Below are positions 52,165 to 60,956 of a stretch of 64,000 nucleotides of DNA, piece by piece. Numbering within the stretch: the first letter of the stretch is position 1; every line of letters begins with the position of its first letter. Made by a program: the position numbers and the translations under genes. The notes under the pieces are model-generated. The model did no database searches and was not told the origin of the DNA. It worked only from the letters and a program-made list of their open reading frames with translations. The DNA lies in assembly GCA_910578835.1 (NCBI GenBank), contig CAJTSK010000006.1, positions 62,001 through 126,000 on the forward strand. Direction: 5' to 3'. The DNA is from an uncultured Muribaculum sp. Its GTDB lineage: Bacteria; Bacteroidota; Bacteroidia; Bacteroidales; Muribaculaceae.

Positions 52165-53118
52165 TTAGTTTTCAGGTTGAACATTAACAGTAGTCGCGGG
52201 AGTGCCTTCAAGATAGTCGAGGAGGCTGATTACCGGCTCGAAACGAGCCATCTCTGCGTTGAGCATTTCCTCAGTTGCGCCCATCTGCATAGCCTGCTGA
52301 GGTGAAGAGATAAGACCCTGAATCTGAGAAGCGTGCTCACGCACTGTTGATGAGAAGTCATCATATTTGAAGCGGTCAACAGGTATACCTACCATGTCGC
52401 CCATCACTTCCTTATACTGCTCGCGAAGGGCAGCGTCTTTCTTGTAGAAGTCGTTGTTGGCATTGACGGTGAACACGACAGCCTGTGCGATGAAGAGAAG
52501 CACCACGATAGAAGTCCACCAGCAGGCAAAAGCCTTAAGACGGGGAAGCCAAGTGATGTTGTTCCATCCGGCTGACTGGAACATTGACCAGAAACCGTGA
52601 TTCATGTGGAACCAAAGCGCGATGAAACCGATGATATAGATAATCGGGGTCCATACACAAGCAAATGCCTCCTGGATGAAAAGAGTACCCATTGACGGAG
52701 GAAGCACACCCTCAGCGCCACGGATTTCCTGAAGCTGCATCTTAGCCCAGAACTGAATCAGGTGTACAACCAGGAACGCGAAAATCACGATACCGAGCAC
52801 GAGCATGTTTTGAGACGACCACTCTACGGTAGCGGGCTTCTTTGACACATTGTAACGGTCGTTACCACGTGCCTTGCGGTTCTGCAAAGTAAGCCACACG
52901 GCGTAGATAATGTGCAAAATGAAAAGCGCAGCCAGACCGGCAGAAGCTATTAGCGCATACCAGTTCGCTCCAAGAAATTCGCATATCACGTTATAAGCCG
53001 TGGGATACACGATTGCTACTGCGTTCATCAAGCAGTGAAAAGTTACGAATAGGACGAGACATGCGCCTGTAATAGCCATGACCAATTTACGCCCTATAGA
53101 TGAGCTTGTTAACCACAT
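52165..53118 (-). CDS. frdC: Fumarate reductase cytochrome b subunit with C-terminal extension
   Basis: 317 residues. Five membrane helices (about 14-36, 57-79, 103-125, 153-177, 200-220) with histidines that can bind two b haems (FHCL, HIIY, HLIQFWAK, HMNHGFW), as in Wolinella-type FrdC. After the last helix there is an additional soluble region of about 95 residues (about 223-317) rich in charged and helical sequence, making it longer than the usual 210-260. It anchors FrdAB and links to menaquinol. Confidence 0.93.
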   Translation of the reverse strand: MWLTSSSIGRKLVMAITGACLVLFVTFHCLMNAVAIVYPTAYNVICEFLGANWYALIASAGLAALFILHIIYAVWLTLQNRKARGNDRYNVSKKPATVEWSSQNMLVLGIVIFAFLVVHLIQFWAKMQLQEIRGAEGVLPPSMGTLFIQEAFACVWTPIIYIIGFIALWFHMNHGFWSMFQSAGWNNITWLPRLKAFACWWTSIVVLLFIAQAVVFTVNANNDFYKKDAALREQYKEVMGDMVGIPVDRFKYDDFSSTVREHASQIQGLISSPQQAMQMGATEEMLNAEMARFEPVISLLDYLEGTPATTVNVQPEN

Positions 53119-53181
53119 AGTAGTTTTGAAATTAGAAATTAATATATTAAAGAAATTTTATTGTAGCTATTGTTCACCATG

Positions 53182-53189
53182 CAAATTTA
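53182..53189 (-). promoter_or_regulatory. -7 promoter box of frdCAB
   Basis: TAAATTTG on the minus strand, exact TAnnTTTG; a CTTG lies 20 nt upstream (53213-53210), one base off the -33 consensus. Leader about 57 nt. Confidence 0.6.
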
Positions 53190-53441
53190 AGGTTTTTTGC
53201 TTACTGCCACAAGCCATTAAGGAAATTTTTCCATAACCGGCATTTAGTTTTTGTCACGTGCCACAACATACAACCCTTCGAGCTGATTTTATCACCGCAG
53301 GATTAACCGGCAACATTTCATCGCCTGATATGAGCTATTTTTCATTAACATTCACAAAAAAATATGTTTTACAACACAAAAAATAAAAATTGTCTTGATT
53401 TTATTATGCAAATCAAATCAAAATTATTATACTTGTACCCG

Positions 53442-53583
53442 AAATTATACACACCTCAATGTTAATGCAACTCAACATTTAATTTTCTAAGCATTCAATA
53501 GAATCCATCATATAATAGTAGATAGATTTCTCATGAATGGAAGGACGGCAGAGCTTGAGACAAGTAATGCCGTCTGTTTTTTT
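53442..53583 (+). ncRNA. Candidate small RNA with intrinsic terminator
   Basis: In the 525-bp gene-free gap 53119-53643 a strong plus-strand terminator stands without any upstream plus-strand gene. Its stem is GACGGCA (53544-53550) / TGCCGTC (53568-53574) with an inner CTTG/CAAG stem, then TG and T7 (53577-53583). A weak -7 box TATACTTG at 53428-53435 would start a transcript near 53442, giving about 140 nt. A short ATG-rich hairpin (AATGTT/AACATT, about 53459-53480) lies near its 5' end. The start is uncertain; the terminator is firm. Confidence 0.45.
53544..53583 (+). terminator. Orphan intrinsic terminator
   Basis: 7-bp stem GACGGCA/TGCCGTC with nested CTTG-AGA-CAAG hairpin and a T7 run. 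The next gene starts 60 nt further with its own promoter, so this terminator must serve an upstream transcript. Confidence 0.85.
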
Positions 53584-53611
53584 GACATTAGCCGACAATT
53601 CACTAATTTTA
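53581..53611 (+). promoter_or_regulatory. Promoter of the DUF5715-aroB operon
   Basis: TTTG (53581-53584), 19-nt spacer, TAATTTTA (53604-53611; one mismatch to TAnnTTTG). It begins within the T-run of the orphan terminator and drives the gene starting at 53644. Confidence 0.55.
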
Positions 53612-53643
53612 CACCTTAATTTATATATTACACATTTTTTCCG

Positions 53644-54387
53644 ATGAAATCACTTTTTGCTTGCCTGCTGTTTTTATCGCCTGTATTGCTCTCAATAGAG
53701 GGATGCAGCTGCTCGCGCACCGACGCCGCAGAGTCGCCTGATGTAACCACACCTGAAAATACCGACTTTTTCACTCACTTTGACTCTATGCCCGACGGAG
53801 GATGTGTCAAAATGAAAATCAACCCTATAGGCGGCACTCTCGGACGTGTGTTCAACGACAGCAACCACGTGCATCTCGCAGAAGCACGCGCCTTAGGCAT
53901 CGACCCGATTGACGGAGCGGCGAAAGCATGGAAGCTAAAACGCGGCATCAAGCGCATAGAAAGCTGCCGCGAATATTATGTCGACAACCTTACTCACTCC
54001 GTCCCCTATCTTGTGCCGGAGGCCTATGATTTGTTGAAGGAGATAGGCGCGCGGTTCAACGACTCTCTCGATGCACGAGGAGGAGGCGACTACCGTCTGA
54101 AGGTGACCAGTGTGTTGCGCACCGAGGGTGCGGTCAAGAAATTGCGCCGACGTAATGTAAACGCCACCCAGGAGTCGGCTCACCGGTATGGCACCACATT
54201 TGACATCAGCTATACAAAATTTATATGTGATTCGGTCACGGTAGCACGCTCGCAGGAAGATCTCAAAAATCTGCTCGGCGAGGTGCTAAAGCAGATACGC
54301 GACGAAAAAAAATGCTATGTAAAATATGAGCGCAAGCAAGGTTGTTTTCATATCACGGCAAGAAAGTCTAAAGAGCAAAAGTCATGA
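53644..54387 (+). CDS. DUF5715 lipoprotein, M15-peptidase-like
   Basis: 247 residues; lipoprotein signal with Cys21 (SIEGC). The second half contains KVTSVLRTEG and S178-A-H180-R-Y-G-T-T-F-D187, which fits the zinc motif SxHxxGxAxD of M15/VanY-type D,D-carboxypeptidases except for T in place of A, and H236 in CFHIT could be the third ligand. The family is named DUF5715, but a peptidoglycan peptidase role is a reasonable inference. It overlaps the AsmA-like gene by 4 bp. Confidence 0.85.
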   Translation: MKSLFACLLFLSPVLLSIEGCSCSRTDAAESPDVTTPENTDFFTHFDSMPDGGCVKMKINPIGGTLGRVFNDSNHVHLAEARALGIDPIDGAAKAWKLKRGIKRIESCREYYVDNLTHSVPYLVPEAYDLLKEIGARFNDSLDARGGGDYRLKVTSVLRTEGAVKKLRRRNVNATQESAHRYGTTFDISYTKFICDSVTVARSQEDLKNLLGEVLKQIRDEKKCYVKYERKQGCFHITARKSKEQKS

Positions 54388-57300
54388 GTAAAGAGAAGAA
54401 GAGCGGCATATGGCGTAAAGTGGCGAAGTGGACGGCAGGAGTCATCGGGGGCATCATCGCCCTTATAATTATCGTGATCACCCTTGCTGTGTGGATACTC
54501 ACGCCTGGCAAACTCACCCCTATAATCACAGATGTTGCCAATGAGAATCTCAATGCAGAAGTATCGCTGTCGCGTGCCGAGCTTACATTCTGGAAGACAT
54601 TTCCCACATTATATATAGACCTCGATTCGCTGACGGTGAAAAGCGAAGCCTTTGCTTCGCTTGACGAGACCCGGCGCAGCCGCCTGCCAGAGTATGCCGA
54701 CACCCTCGCCCACATCGGGCATTTCCGCGGAGGAGTCAACGTGCTTGCCATTCTTGGCGGCAAGATAAGCCTCCACGATGTGGAGCTGTCCGGGTCGTCG
54801 CTCAATGCCGTTGCCTACGACAGCACGACGGTCAACTATGACATCGTACCACCGGGCGACACCAAAGAAGAGACTTCTTCACCTGTCGAACTGCCCGACA
54901 TCACCATCAACCGCTTTGTCATAACCGACTCCCTGCCGATAAGGTATTTTTCAGCAGCCGATTCAATTGACGTGGTTATCAACATAAGCCGTTCCGACAT
55001 CCTGTCATCAGAGCAACCGGCTTACCGGCTTCAAGTCAACAGCTCGGTTGCCGCCTTGCTCCCCCCCGACATAAATATCGATTCGCTGTCGCTGGCAGTC
55101 GACGGCAAGATAGAGTGGCAACATGGTTCGCCCGAAAAATTCCTGTTTAATGACTTTACCGTAGCACTCGCTCCCGTAAGAGCTGTAATAAACGCGGCAA
55201 TCACCCTTGGCACCCCGATTACAGTCGATGAACTACGTGTAAATATCGACCAATTGCCGGTGATGGAGACCATAGCCATGATACCTCAACAGTGGCGTCC
55301 GGAAATCCCGGGGTTAACCACCGGCATGACCGCCGACATCGCAATGTGCATCACTCGCCCCTATCCGCTTGACAGCAAGTCACTTCCGTGGATTGATGCC
55401 ACACTCGATGTGCCGCAATGCCGTGCAGTGTACGATGGATATGAATTTGACCATATAAGTCTTGCGGCGTCGGCAAAAGTCAACGGAGATAATCCCGACG
55501 CATCTACCGCTACTCTCAGCAGCCTGACAGTCAACGGAGAAGGCGTAGCGGTTAACATCAACGGCAGCATTGCCTCTCCTGTCTCCAATCCCGCGATAAA
55601 AGGTCACGTAAAGGCAAATGTCAACCTTGCCAGCCTGCCGAAATCACTTCTCGCAATGTTTCCCGGCTCGGTCAAAGGCAGGATACAGCTCGACACCGAC
55701 GCACAACTGCGTGTAAGCGACCTCACCCCAAAGCAATTCCACCGCATAAACCTTAACGGCGACCTCGACCTTGAAGAAATCAATCTCTCGTCGCCCGACA
55801 TGGGCATCGACCTGTATACCCGCAATACATGTGTCAAGCTTGGAACCAACAACCGATTTGTCACCGACAATCATCGCGTCGACTCGCTCCTTACCGCCTC
55901 CATCAATGTCGACACCCTCTCAATGAATATCGAGGGTATCGATGTGGCTCTACGCGACATGAAAGGTGGCATCGGCTGCTCAAACACGGCATCATCAGCC
56001 GACACGACGGCTATCAACCCCATAGGCGCCACCCTGCGCATAGCCCGTCTGCGATATTCCGACCCCGACTCTACCCGCGTCATCGCACGCGACCTCACAG
56101 CCCACGCGTCGCTACGTCGTTTCGAGGAGCAGGCGCGCCTGCCTCTGCTAAATGTGGGTGCGGGCATAGGTTCAATCTTTTATGCCGACTCCATGAACCG
56201 GGTGATTTTGCGCAAAGGTAATGTCAACATAGCCGCCCACATGCGCCCCGTCAGGCCGATGAGCCAGCGCATGAAACACCGCTACGACTCTATCGCCGCA
56301 CTCAATCCCGGAGCATCGCCCGACTCGATACTGACCATCATGCGCGCCGGTATGTCGCGTCGTGGCAAAATCGACATGTCGCAATACGACCTTGTGGATT
56401 TTGGAGTAGACAACACCACCAGGCGACTGCTCAGAAAGTGGAATGTGGAGGGCACAATCACAGCCGAACGCGGCGGCATGTTCACACCCTACTTTCCCAT
56501 ACGTAACCGCATCAGTCATGTCGATGTGAAATTTTCTACCGACAGTGTGATATTTAACGATGTGAAATATCAGGCGGGCAACTCCGACTTTGTCGTAAAC
56601 GGCGGCATACGCAACATGCGCCGCGCCCTTACCACAGGCAGTCCGCTCAAAGTGATGCTTAGCGTAAAAAGTGACACCCTTAATGTCAACCAGCTTGTGC
56701 AGGCATCATACAACGGAGCTGCATTTGCCGAACGTATAAAGGATGGCTCGGTGACACTCGCCTCAATCGATACTGAAAAAGAAATCGACAACCTCGCCGA
56801 TTCACTCAACACCGACGGCATGACCGCCGCCCTGCTTGTGCCTGTCAACATCGATGCCGAAATAAAGATGAACGCCGACAATATCATATATTCCGACATG
56901 TATATGGCCGACTTCAACGGTGAGCTGCTTGTCAAAGACGGAGCAATCAACCTGCGCGACCTGTCGGCTAAATCAGGCATAGGCGATGCCCGGTTCACGG
57001 CTCTATATACGGCTCCGACAAAAAAAGACATCCGTTTTGGTTTTGGGCTTGAACTCTCCGACATACATATAAAAGAGTTCATAGGCATGATGCCGGCTGT
57101 TGACTCCCTGATGCCGTTGCTACAGTCATTTGAGGGACGGATTAATGCCGATGTGGCGGCAACAGCCAAAATAGACTCGACCATGAACATCGAGCTTCCC
57201 TCGCTAAATGCGGCGGTAAGACTCGAAGGCTCCGACCTTGTGCTTCTCGATGCCGAGACATTCCGCACCCTTTCAAAGTGGCTTCTTTTCAAAGACAAGA

Positions 57301-57821
57301 AGACCAATGTGATACCCCACATGGCAGTAGAGATGCTCGTCGAAGACTCACGTGTCGAGCTGTTCCCGTTTGTATTTGACTTTGACAGGTATCGTCTTGC
57401 GGTGATGGGGTCCAACGACCTCGCGATGAATTTCAAGTATCATGTGTCGGTATTGAAGTCGCCGATACCTTTTAAATTTGGCATAAACCTTTCCGGCAAT
57501 GCCGACAAGATGAAAGTGCGTCTCGGAAAATCAAAATACAAGCCTGACAAAGCCGGCGAGACCATAGCTATCGTCGATACGACCCGCATCAACCTGCTCA
57601 AGGAAATCGACAATGTATTCCGCCGCGGGGCACGCAACGCGCGGTTAGGAGCCATACGCCCCGAAAAGAAGCCGGAGGCAGTCAGCTTTGACGAGACCGG
57701 CGACACTATATCCCGTGAAGATTCAATAATGTTTATCAACCAGGGACTCCTTCCCGCCCCTCCCAAACCGGAGACTGAGGATGAGCCCCGGGCAACAAGC
57801 GACAAAAAGAAAAAGAAATGA
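54384..57821 (+). CDS. AsmA-like family protein (lipid-transport bridge type)
   Basis: 1145 residues. A basic N-terminus and one membrane helix (about 17-37), then a very long beta-rich periplasmic region with repeated short strands, ending in a lysine-rich tail (TSDKKKKK). The N-terminal LTPIITDVANENLNAEVSLSRAELTFWKTFPTLYIDLDSLTV is the AsmA signature. Such proteins (AsmA, YhdP, TamB) are proposed to form hydrophobic grooves moving phospholipid to the outer membrane. Coupled by 4-bp overlaps to genes on both sides. Confidence 0.92.
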   Translation: MSKEKKSGIWRKVAKWTAGVIGGIIALIIIVITLAVWILTPGKLTPIITDVANENLNAEVSLSRAELTFWKTFPTLYIDLDSLTVKSEAFASLDETRRSRLPEYADTLAHIGHFRGGVNVLAILGGKISLHDVELSGSSLNAVAYDSTTVNYDIVPPGDTKEETSSPVELPDITINRFVITDSLPIRYFSAADSIDVVINISRSDILSSEQPAYRLQVNSSVAALLPPDINIDSLSLAVDGKIEWQHGSPEKFLFNDFTVALAPVRAVINAAITLGTPITVDELRVNIDQLPVMETIAMIPQQWRPEIPGLTTGMTADIAMCITRPYPLDSKSLPWIDATLDVPQCRAVYDGYEFDHISLAASAKVNGDNPDASTATLSSLTVNGEGVAVNINGSIASPVSNPAIKGHVKANVNLASLPKSLLAMFPGSVKGRIQLDTDAQLRVSDLTPKQFHRINLNGDLDLEEINLSSPDMGIDLYTRNTCVKLGTNNRFVTDNHRVDSLLTASINVDTLSMNIEGIDVALRDMKGGIGCSNTASSADTTAINPIGATLRIARLRYSDPDSTRVIARDLTAHASLRRFEEQARLPLLNVGAGIGSIFYADSMNRVILRKGNVNIAAHMRPVRPMSQRMKHRYDSIAALNPGASPDSILTIMRAGMSRRGKIDMSQYDLVDFGVDNTTRRLLRKWNVEGTITAERGGMFTPYFPIRNRISHVDVKFSTDSVIFNDVKYQAGNSDFVVNGGIRNMRRALTTGSPLKVMLSVKSDTLNVNQLVQASYNGAAFAERIKDGSVTLASIDTEKEIDNLADSLNTDGMTAALLVPVNIDAEIKMNADNIIYSDMYMADFNGELLVKDGAINLRDLSAKSGIGDARFTALYTAPTKKDIRFGFGLELSDIHIKEFIGMMPAVDSLMPLLQSFEGRINADVAATAKIDSTMNIELPSLNAAVRLEGSDLVLLDAETFRTLSKWLLFKDKKTNVIPHMAVEMLVEDSRVELFPFVFDFDRYRLAVMGSNDLAMNFKYHVSVLKSPIPFKFGINLSGNADKMKVRLGKSKYKPDKAGETIAIVDTTRINLLKEIDNVFRRGARNARLGAIRPEKKPEAVSFDETGDTISREDSIMFINQGLLPAPPKPETEDEPRATSDKKKKK

Positions 57822-58558
57822 CCGAGCAAGAAGCCATAATAAACTACATGACGCGCAACGAGCTTATGAGTTTCGCGCCTACCGCCGCCCTTATCGACAT
57901 GGACGGCACCCTTTATGACTCAATGGGACACCATGCCGACGCGTGGCACCGCATGATGTCGGAAATAGGCATAGACTGTGACCGTGACGAATTTTTCATG
58001 TATGAGGGACGCACAGGCGTGGACACCATCAACCTGCTCTTCCGTCGCGCCTACGGGCATGACGCGTCGCCCGAAGAAGCAAAGGAGCTGTACCGGCGTA
58101 AGACAGTGCTGTTCAGCGAAATGCCTCCGGTGGCACCGATGAAGGGCGCCGGTCGTATGGTAAAGTCGCTGCTTGACCGCCATATCGCTACTGTGCTCGT
58201 GACCGGTTCGGGGCAAAACACGCTCATCAGCCGCCTTGACACCGACTTTCCCGGCGCGTTTCCCTCCGGCATGAGAGTGACAGGTCATGACGTGACCAAA
58301 GGCAAGCCTCACCCCGAACCATTCCTCAAAGGGATGTCGCTCGCGGGCGTACACCCTGAAAATGCCATAGCCATCGACAATGCCCCCATAGGAGTGATGG
58401 CAGCCGCCGCGTCGGGCGCATTCACTATCGGAGTCAAAACCGGACCTATCCCCGAGCAGGCGCTATGGGATGCCGGTGCCGACATCGTATATCCGTCAAT
58501 GGACGCGCTCGCCGACAATATCGACAAATTCATCAATCCGTTTAATATGTCAATCTGA
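57818..58558 (+). CDS. HAD family phosphatase (beta-phosphoglucomutase-like)
   Basis: 246 residues, start by ATGA overlap. HAD motif I LIDMDGTLYDS (nucleophile D28), motif II LVTGSG, motif III lysine in GKPHPEPF and motif IV AIDNAPIGV are present. The cap domain is alpha-helical as in sugar-phosphate mutases/phosphatases. Substrate unknown; DUF5715, AsmA-like and aroB neighbours do not define it. Confidence 0.9.
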   Translation: MTEQEAIINYMTRNELMSFAPTAALIDMDGTLYDSMGHHADAWHRMMSEIGIDCDRDEFFMYEGRTGVDTINLLFRRAYGHDASPEEAKELYRRKTVLFSEMPPVAPMKGAGRMVKSLLDRHIATVLVTGSGQNTLISRLDTDFPGAFPSGMRVTGHDVTKGKPHPEPFLKGMSLAGVHPENAIAIDNAPIGVMAAAASGAFTIGVKTGPIPEQALWDAGADIVYPSMDALADNIDKFINPFNMSI

Positions 58559-58574
58559 CCCAAAACTTAACGAC

Positions 58575-59639
58575 ATGAAACACCAGGACCTACTGTTTAC
58601 CAACGATGTAGCCTCAGCACTCGACAAGTTAATCAACGATGCCGGCTCACCGCTTACATTCATACTCGTGGATGACAATACACGTCGCCACGTGTTGCCA
58701 CTGCTCCTTGAAAACTCCACCACGCTTGCCGGCGCAAAAATAATATCAGTAAAGCCGGGCGACGTCAATAAAAACCTTGACTCGCTCTCCTGTATATGGA
58801 CTCAGCTTCAGGAAGGGGGAGCCAACCGCAAGTCGATGCTTGTCAATCTCGGCGGCGGCATGATTACCGACATGGGAGGATTTGCCGCATCCACCTTCAA
58901 GCGAGGAATCCGCTTCATTAATGTGCCAACCACACTGCTTTCCGCCGTCGATGCCGCAGTCGGGGGCAAGACCGGCATAAACTTCAACGGGCTTAAAAAT
59001 GAAATCGGCGTATTCAATGAAGCCGATGCGGTGATTATATCGACATGCTTCTTCTCCACTCTTCCGGTTGCAGAGGTAAGGTCGGGATATGCCGAAATGC
59101 TTAAACACGGACTTATCGACAACAACGACAACTATAACCGTCTGCTCGGCTACCGCGTCGAGGATGCCGATGCCACCCATCTGCTGTCGCTCCTGCAAGA
59201 GTCGGTAATGGTGAAACGCCGCATCGTGGAAGAAGACCCGCATGAACACGGCATACGCCGCGCGCTCAACCTCGGTCACACCGTGGGACACGCCTTTGAA
59301 AGCCTCGCCATGCGCCGTGGCAACCCTATCCCCCACGGATTTGCCGTTGCATGGGGTTGTGTAGCAGAACTTGTGCTGAGCCACATGAAGACCGGGTTCC
59401 CCTCCCCCGAATTGCAGCGTTTCGCCCAATATGTATATGAAAGCTACGGCACATTTCCCATCACATGTGAAGACTACCCCGAACTAATCGAACTGATGCA
59501 CCATGACAAGAAAAACATGAGCAGTGACATCAACTTCACCCAGCTCGGAAATATCGGCGAGATACTGATTGACCGCACAGCGAGCGAAGACGAAATAAAG
59601 ACCGCTCTCGACATATTCCGCGACCTCACCCACCAGTAG
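58575..59639 (+). CDS. aroB: 3-dehydroquinate synthase
   Basis: 354 residues from ATG 58575, 16 nt after the HAD gene; an earlier frame start at 58470 overlaps that gene and adds unrelated sequence. It converts DAHP to 3-dehydroquinate in the shikimate pathway. NAD loop GGGMITDMGGFAAST, PTTLLSAVDAAVGGKTGIN, and zinc ligands in LNLGHTVGHAFE and PHGFAVAWG are seen. Last gene of the operon. Confidence 0.95.
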   Translation: MKHQDLLFTNDVASALDKLINDAGSPLTFILVDDNTRRHVLPLLLENSTTLAGAKIISVKPGDVNKNLDSLSCIWTQLQEGGANRKSMLVNLGGGMITDMGGFAASTFKRGIRFINVPTTLLSAVDAAVGGKTGINFNGLKNEIGVFNEADAVIISTCFFSTLPVAEVRSGYAEMLKHGLIDNNDNYNRLLGYRVEDADATHLLSLLQESVMVKRRIVEEDPHEHGIRRALNLGHTVGHAFESLAMRRGNPIPHGFAVAWGCVAELVLSHMKTGFPSPELQRFAQYVYESYGTFPITCEDYPELIELMHHDKKNMSSDINFTQLGNIGEILIDRTASEDEIKTALDIFRDLTHQ

Positions 59640-59679
59640 CCCTCCCCCGGCACGCCAGCTGAAACAGATTATTTACATC

Positions 59680-60795
59680 TCAGTCTGAAGCCGGAGGTGA
59701 TGGCACAACGGGAGCGGTGGTCGTGTTTTCATCGCGGTTGATTACGTATTGTTCATAGTAGGAGAGGAGGAGCGTGGTGAGCGGGAGGGCGATTATCATG
59801 CCAATGAGTCCGAGCAGTGTGCCCCATACGGAGAGTGACAGAAGGATAATCGCCGGATTAAGTCCGAGCGCCTTACCCATAATCTTGGGTGTAAGCACGT
59901 AGTCGCATATACACTGGCTTACGACATATACAAGCAGGCATTTTCCCAGTTCCGGGAAGAAACCTACCGTACCGCCAAGCGAATTGATAAAACACACGAT
60001 TGCCACCGGTATAAGCGTGACATACTGAAAATAAGGTATAAGATACAGGATGCCGACAAGTATACCGAGCACAATCGCCAGCGGGATGCCGACAATCGAG
60101 AAGCCGATGCAGTAAAACACCGCCGCGCACAGGGCTATAAGCGCCTGTCCGCGAAAATACTTGTTCATACTGTTTTTGATATCGTCGCCAACCTTATAGG
60201 CAATCGGACGGAAACGAGGTGGCACGAGCAGCCTGAATCCTCTCATAAGCTGCCGGTAGTCAATCAAGATAAAAATCACATAGATAAATGTCAACAGCCA
60301 CTCCAGTCCGTGAAGCACCATGCTCACCGACTGCGACAAAAACGATGTGCCCTTGTCAAGTATCGTCATCATATGCTGCCCGTCGATATACTTGGTTATC
60401 TCATCAAGGTTGACATGCTTGACGATGTAATCATGGAGCACCCTGGGGATAAGCGGTGAGATTACATCCTTGTCGGAATACTTGTCGATAAGCTCCGACA
60501 TCTGGTGTATCTCGTCAACGACCGAGGGAATAAAGAAATAGCAAAGCACCGCCACGATAAACGCAACCTCAAAAAGAGTTATGAACACCGGAATCACGCG
60601 GCTTTTCAATCGAAGCAACTTCTGCGTAAACTCTACCATAGGCTCAAGTATATAGGCGATAAGACACGCAAGGCAGAATGGCAGGAGTACATCTTTAAGA
60701 ATGTTGACCAGCCACACAAACCCGCAGATAAACGCAATCGTGATGAGGATACGCACCACCCGGTCAAAAGTATAAGGTCGTCGAGATACCTGCAT
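59680..60795 (-). CDS. AI-2E family transporter (YdiK/PerM-like)
   Basis: 371 residues from ATG 60795 (MQVSRRPYTFDRVVRIL); the frame is open to 60957, but those 54 residues lack the family start and extend into the terminator of the next gene. About eight membrane helices with ACLIAYILEPMVEF near the start and GVGIPLAIVLGILVGILYLIPYF-like central sequence. Family members export small molecules or ions; autoinducer-2 is not implied. Confidence 0.9.
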   Translation of the reverse strand: MQVSRRPYTFDRVVRILITIAFICGFVWLVNILKDVLLPFCLACLIAYILEPMVEFTQKLLRLKSRVIPVFITLFEVAFIVAVLCYFFIPSVVDEIHQMSELIDKYSDKDVISPLIPRVLHDYIVKHVNLDEITKYIDGQHMMTILDKGTSFLSQSVSMVLHGLEWLLTFIYVIFILIDYRQLMRGFRLLVPPRFRPIAYKVGDDIKNSMNKYFRGQALIALCAAVFYCIGFSIVGIPLAIVLGILVGILYLIPYFQYVTLIPVAIVCFINSLGGTVGFFPELGKCLLVYVVSQCICDYVLTPKIMGKALGLNPAIILLSLSVWGTLLGLIGMIIALPLTTLLLSYYEQYVINRDENTTTAPVVPSPPASD

Positions 60796-60858
60796 AGTTA
60801 CTATAAGTGATGAATTGACATCATTATATATTATAATAACATTACGCATTAAAAAGTT

Positions 60859-60894
60859 TTGAGCCGCACACCAAATCACAGGCATACGGCTCAA
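60859..60894 (-). terminator. Intrinsic terminator of the TonB-type receptor gene
   Basis: 8-bp stem TTGAGCCG (60859-60866) / CGGCTCAA (60887-60894); on the minus strand followed by AACTTTTTAATG. It lies 62 nt past the stop. Confidence 0.75.
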
Positions 60895-60956
60895 CATCAA
60901 GTGTGGAATAGAAAATATATATGAATATAGTGCAATATCATTTACAGCATCATTCA

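Noticed and set aside
56570..57436. Minus-strand open frame of 288 codons inside the AsmA-like gene
   Set aside because: Ser/Arg-rich shadow of a coding frame that is open for 1145 residues on the other strand.
59640..59679. Terminator between aroB and the AI-2E transporter gene
   Set aside because: No stable stem with U-run is visible in these 40 bp.
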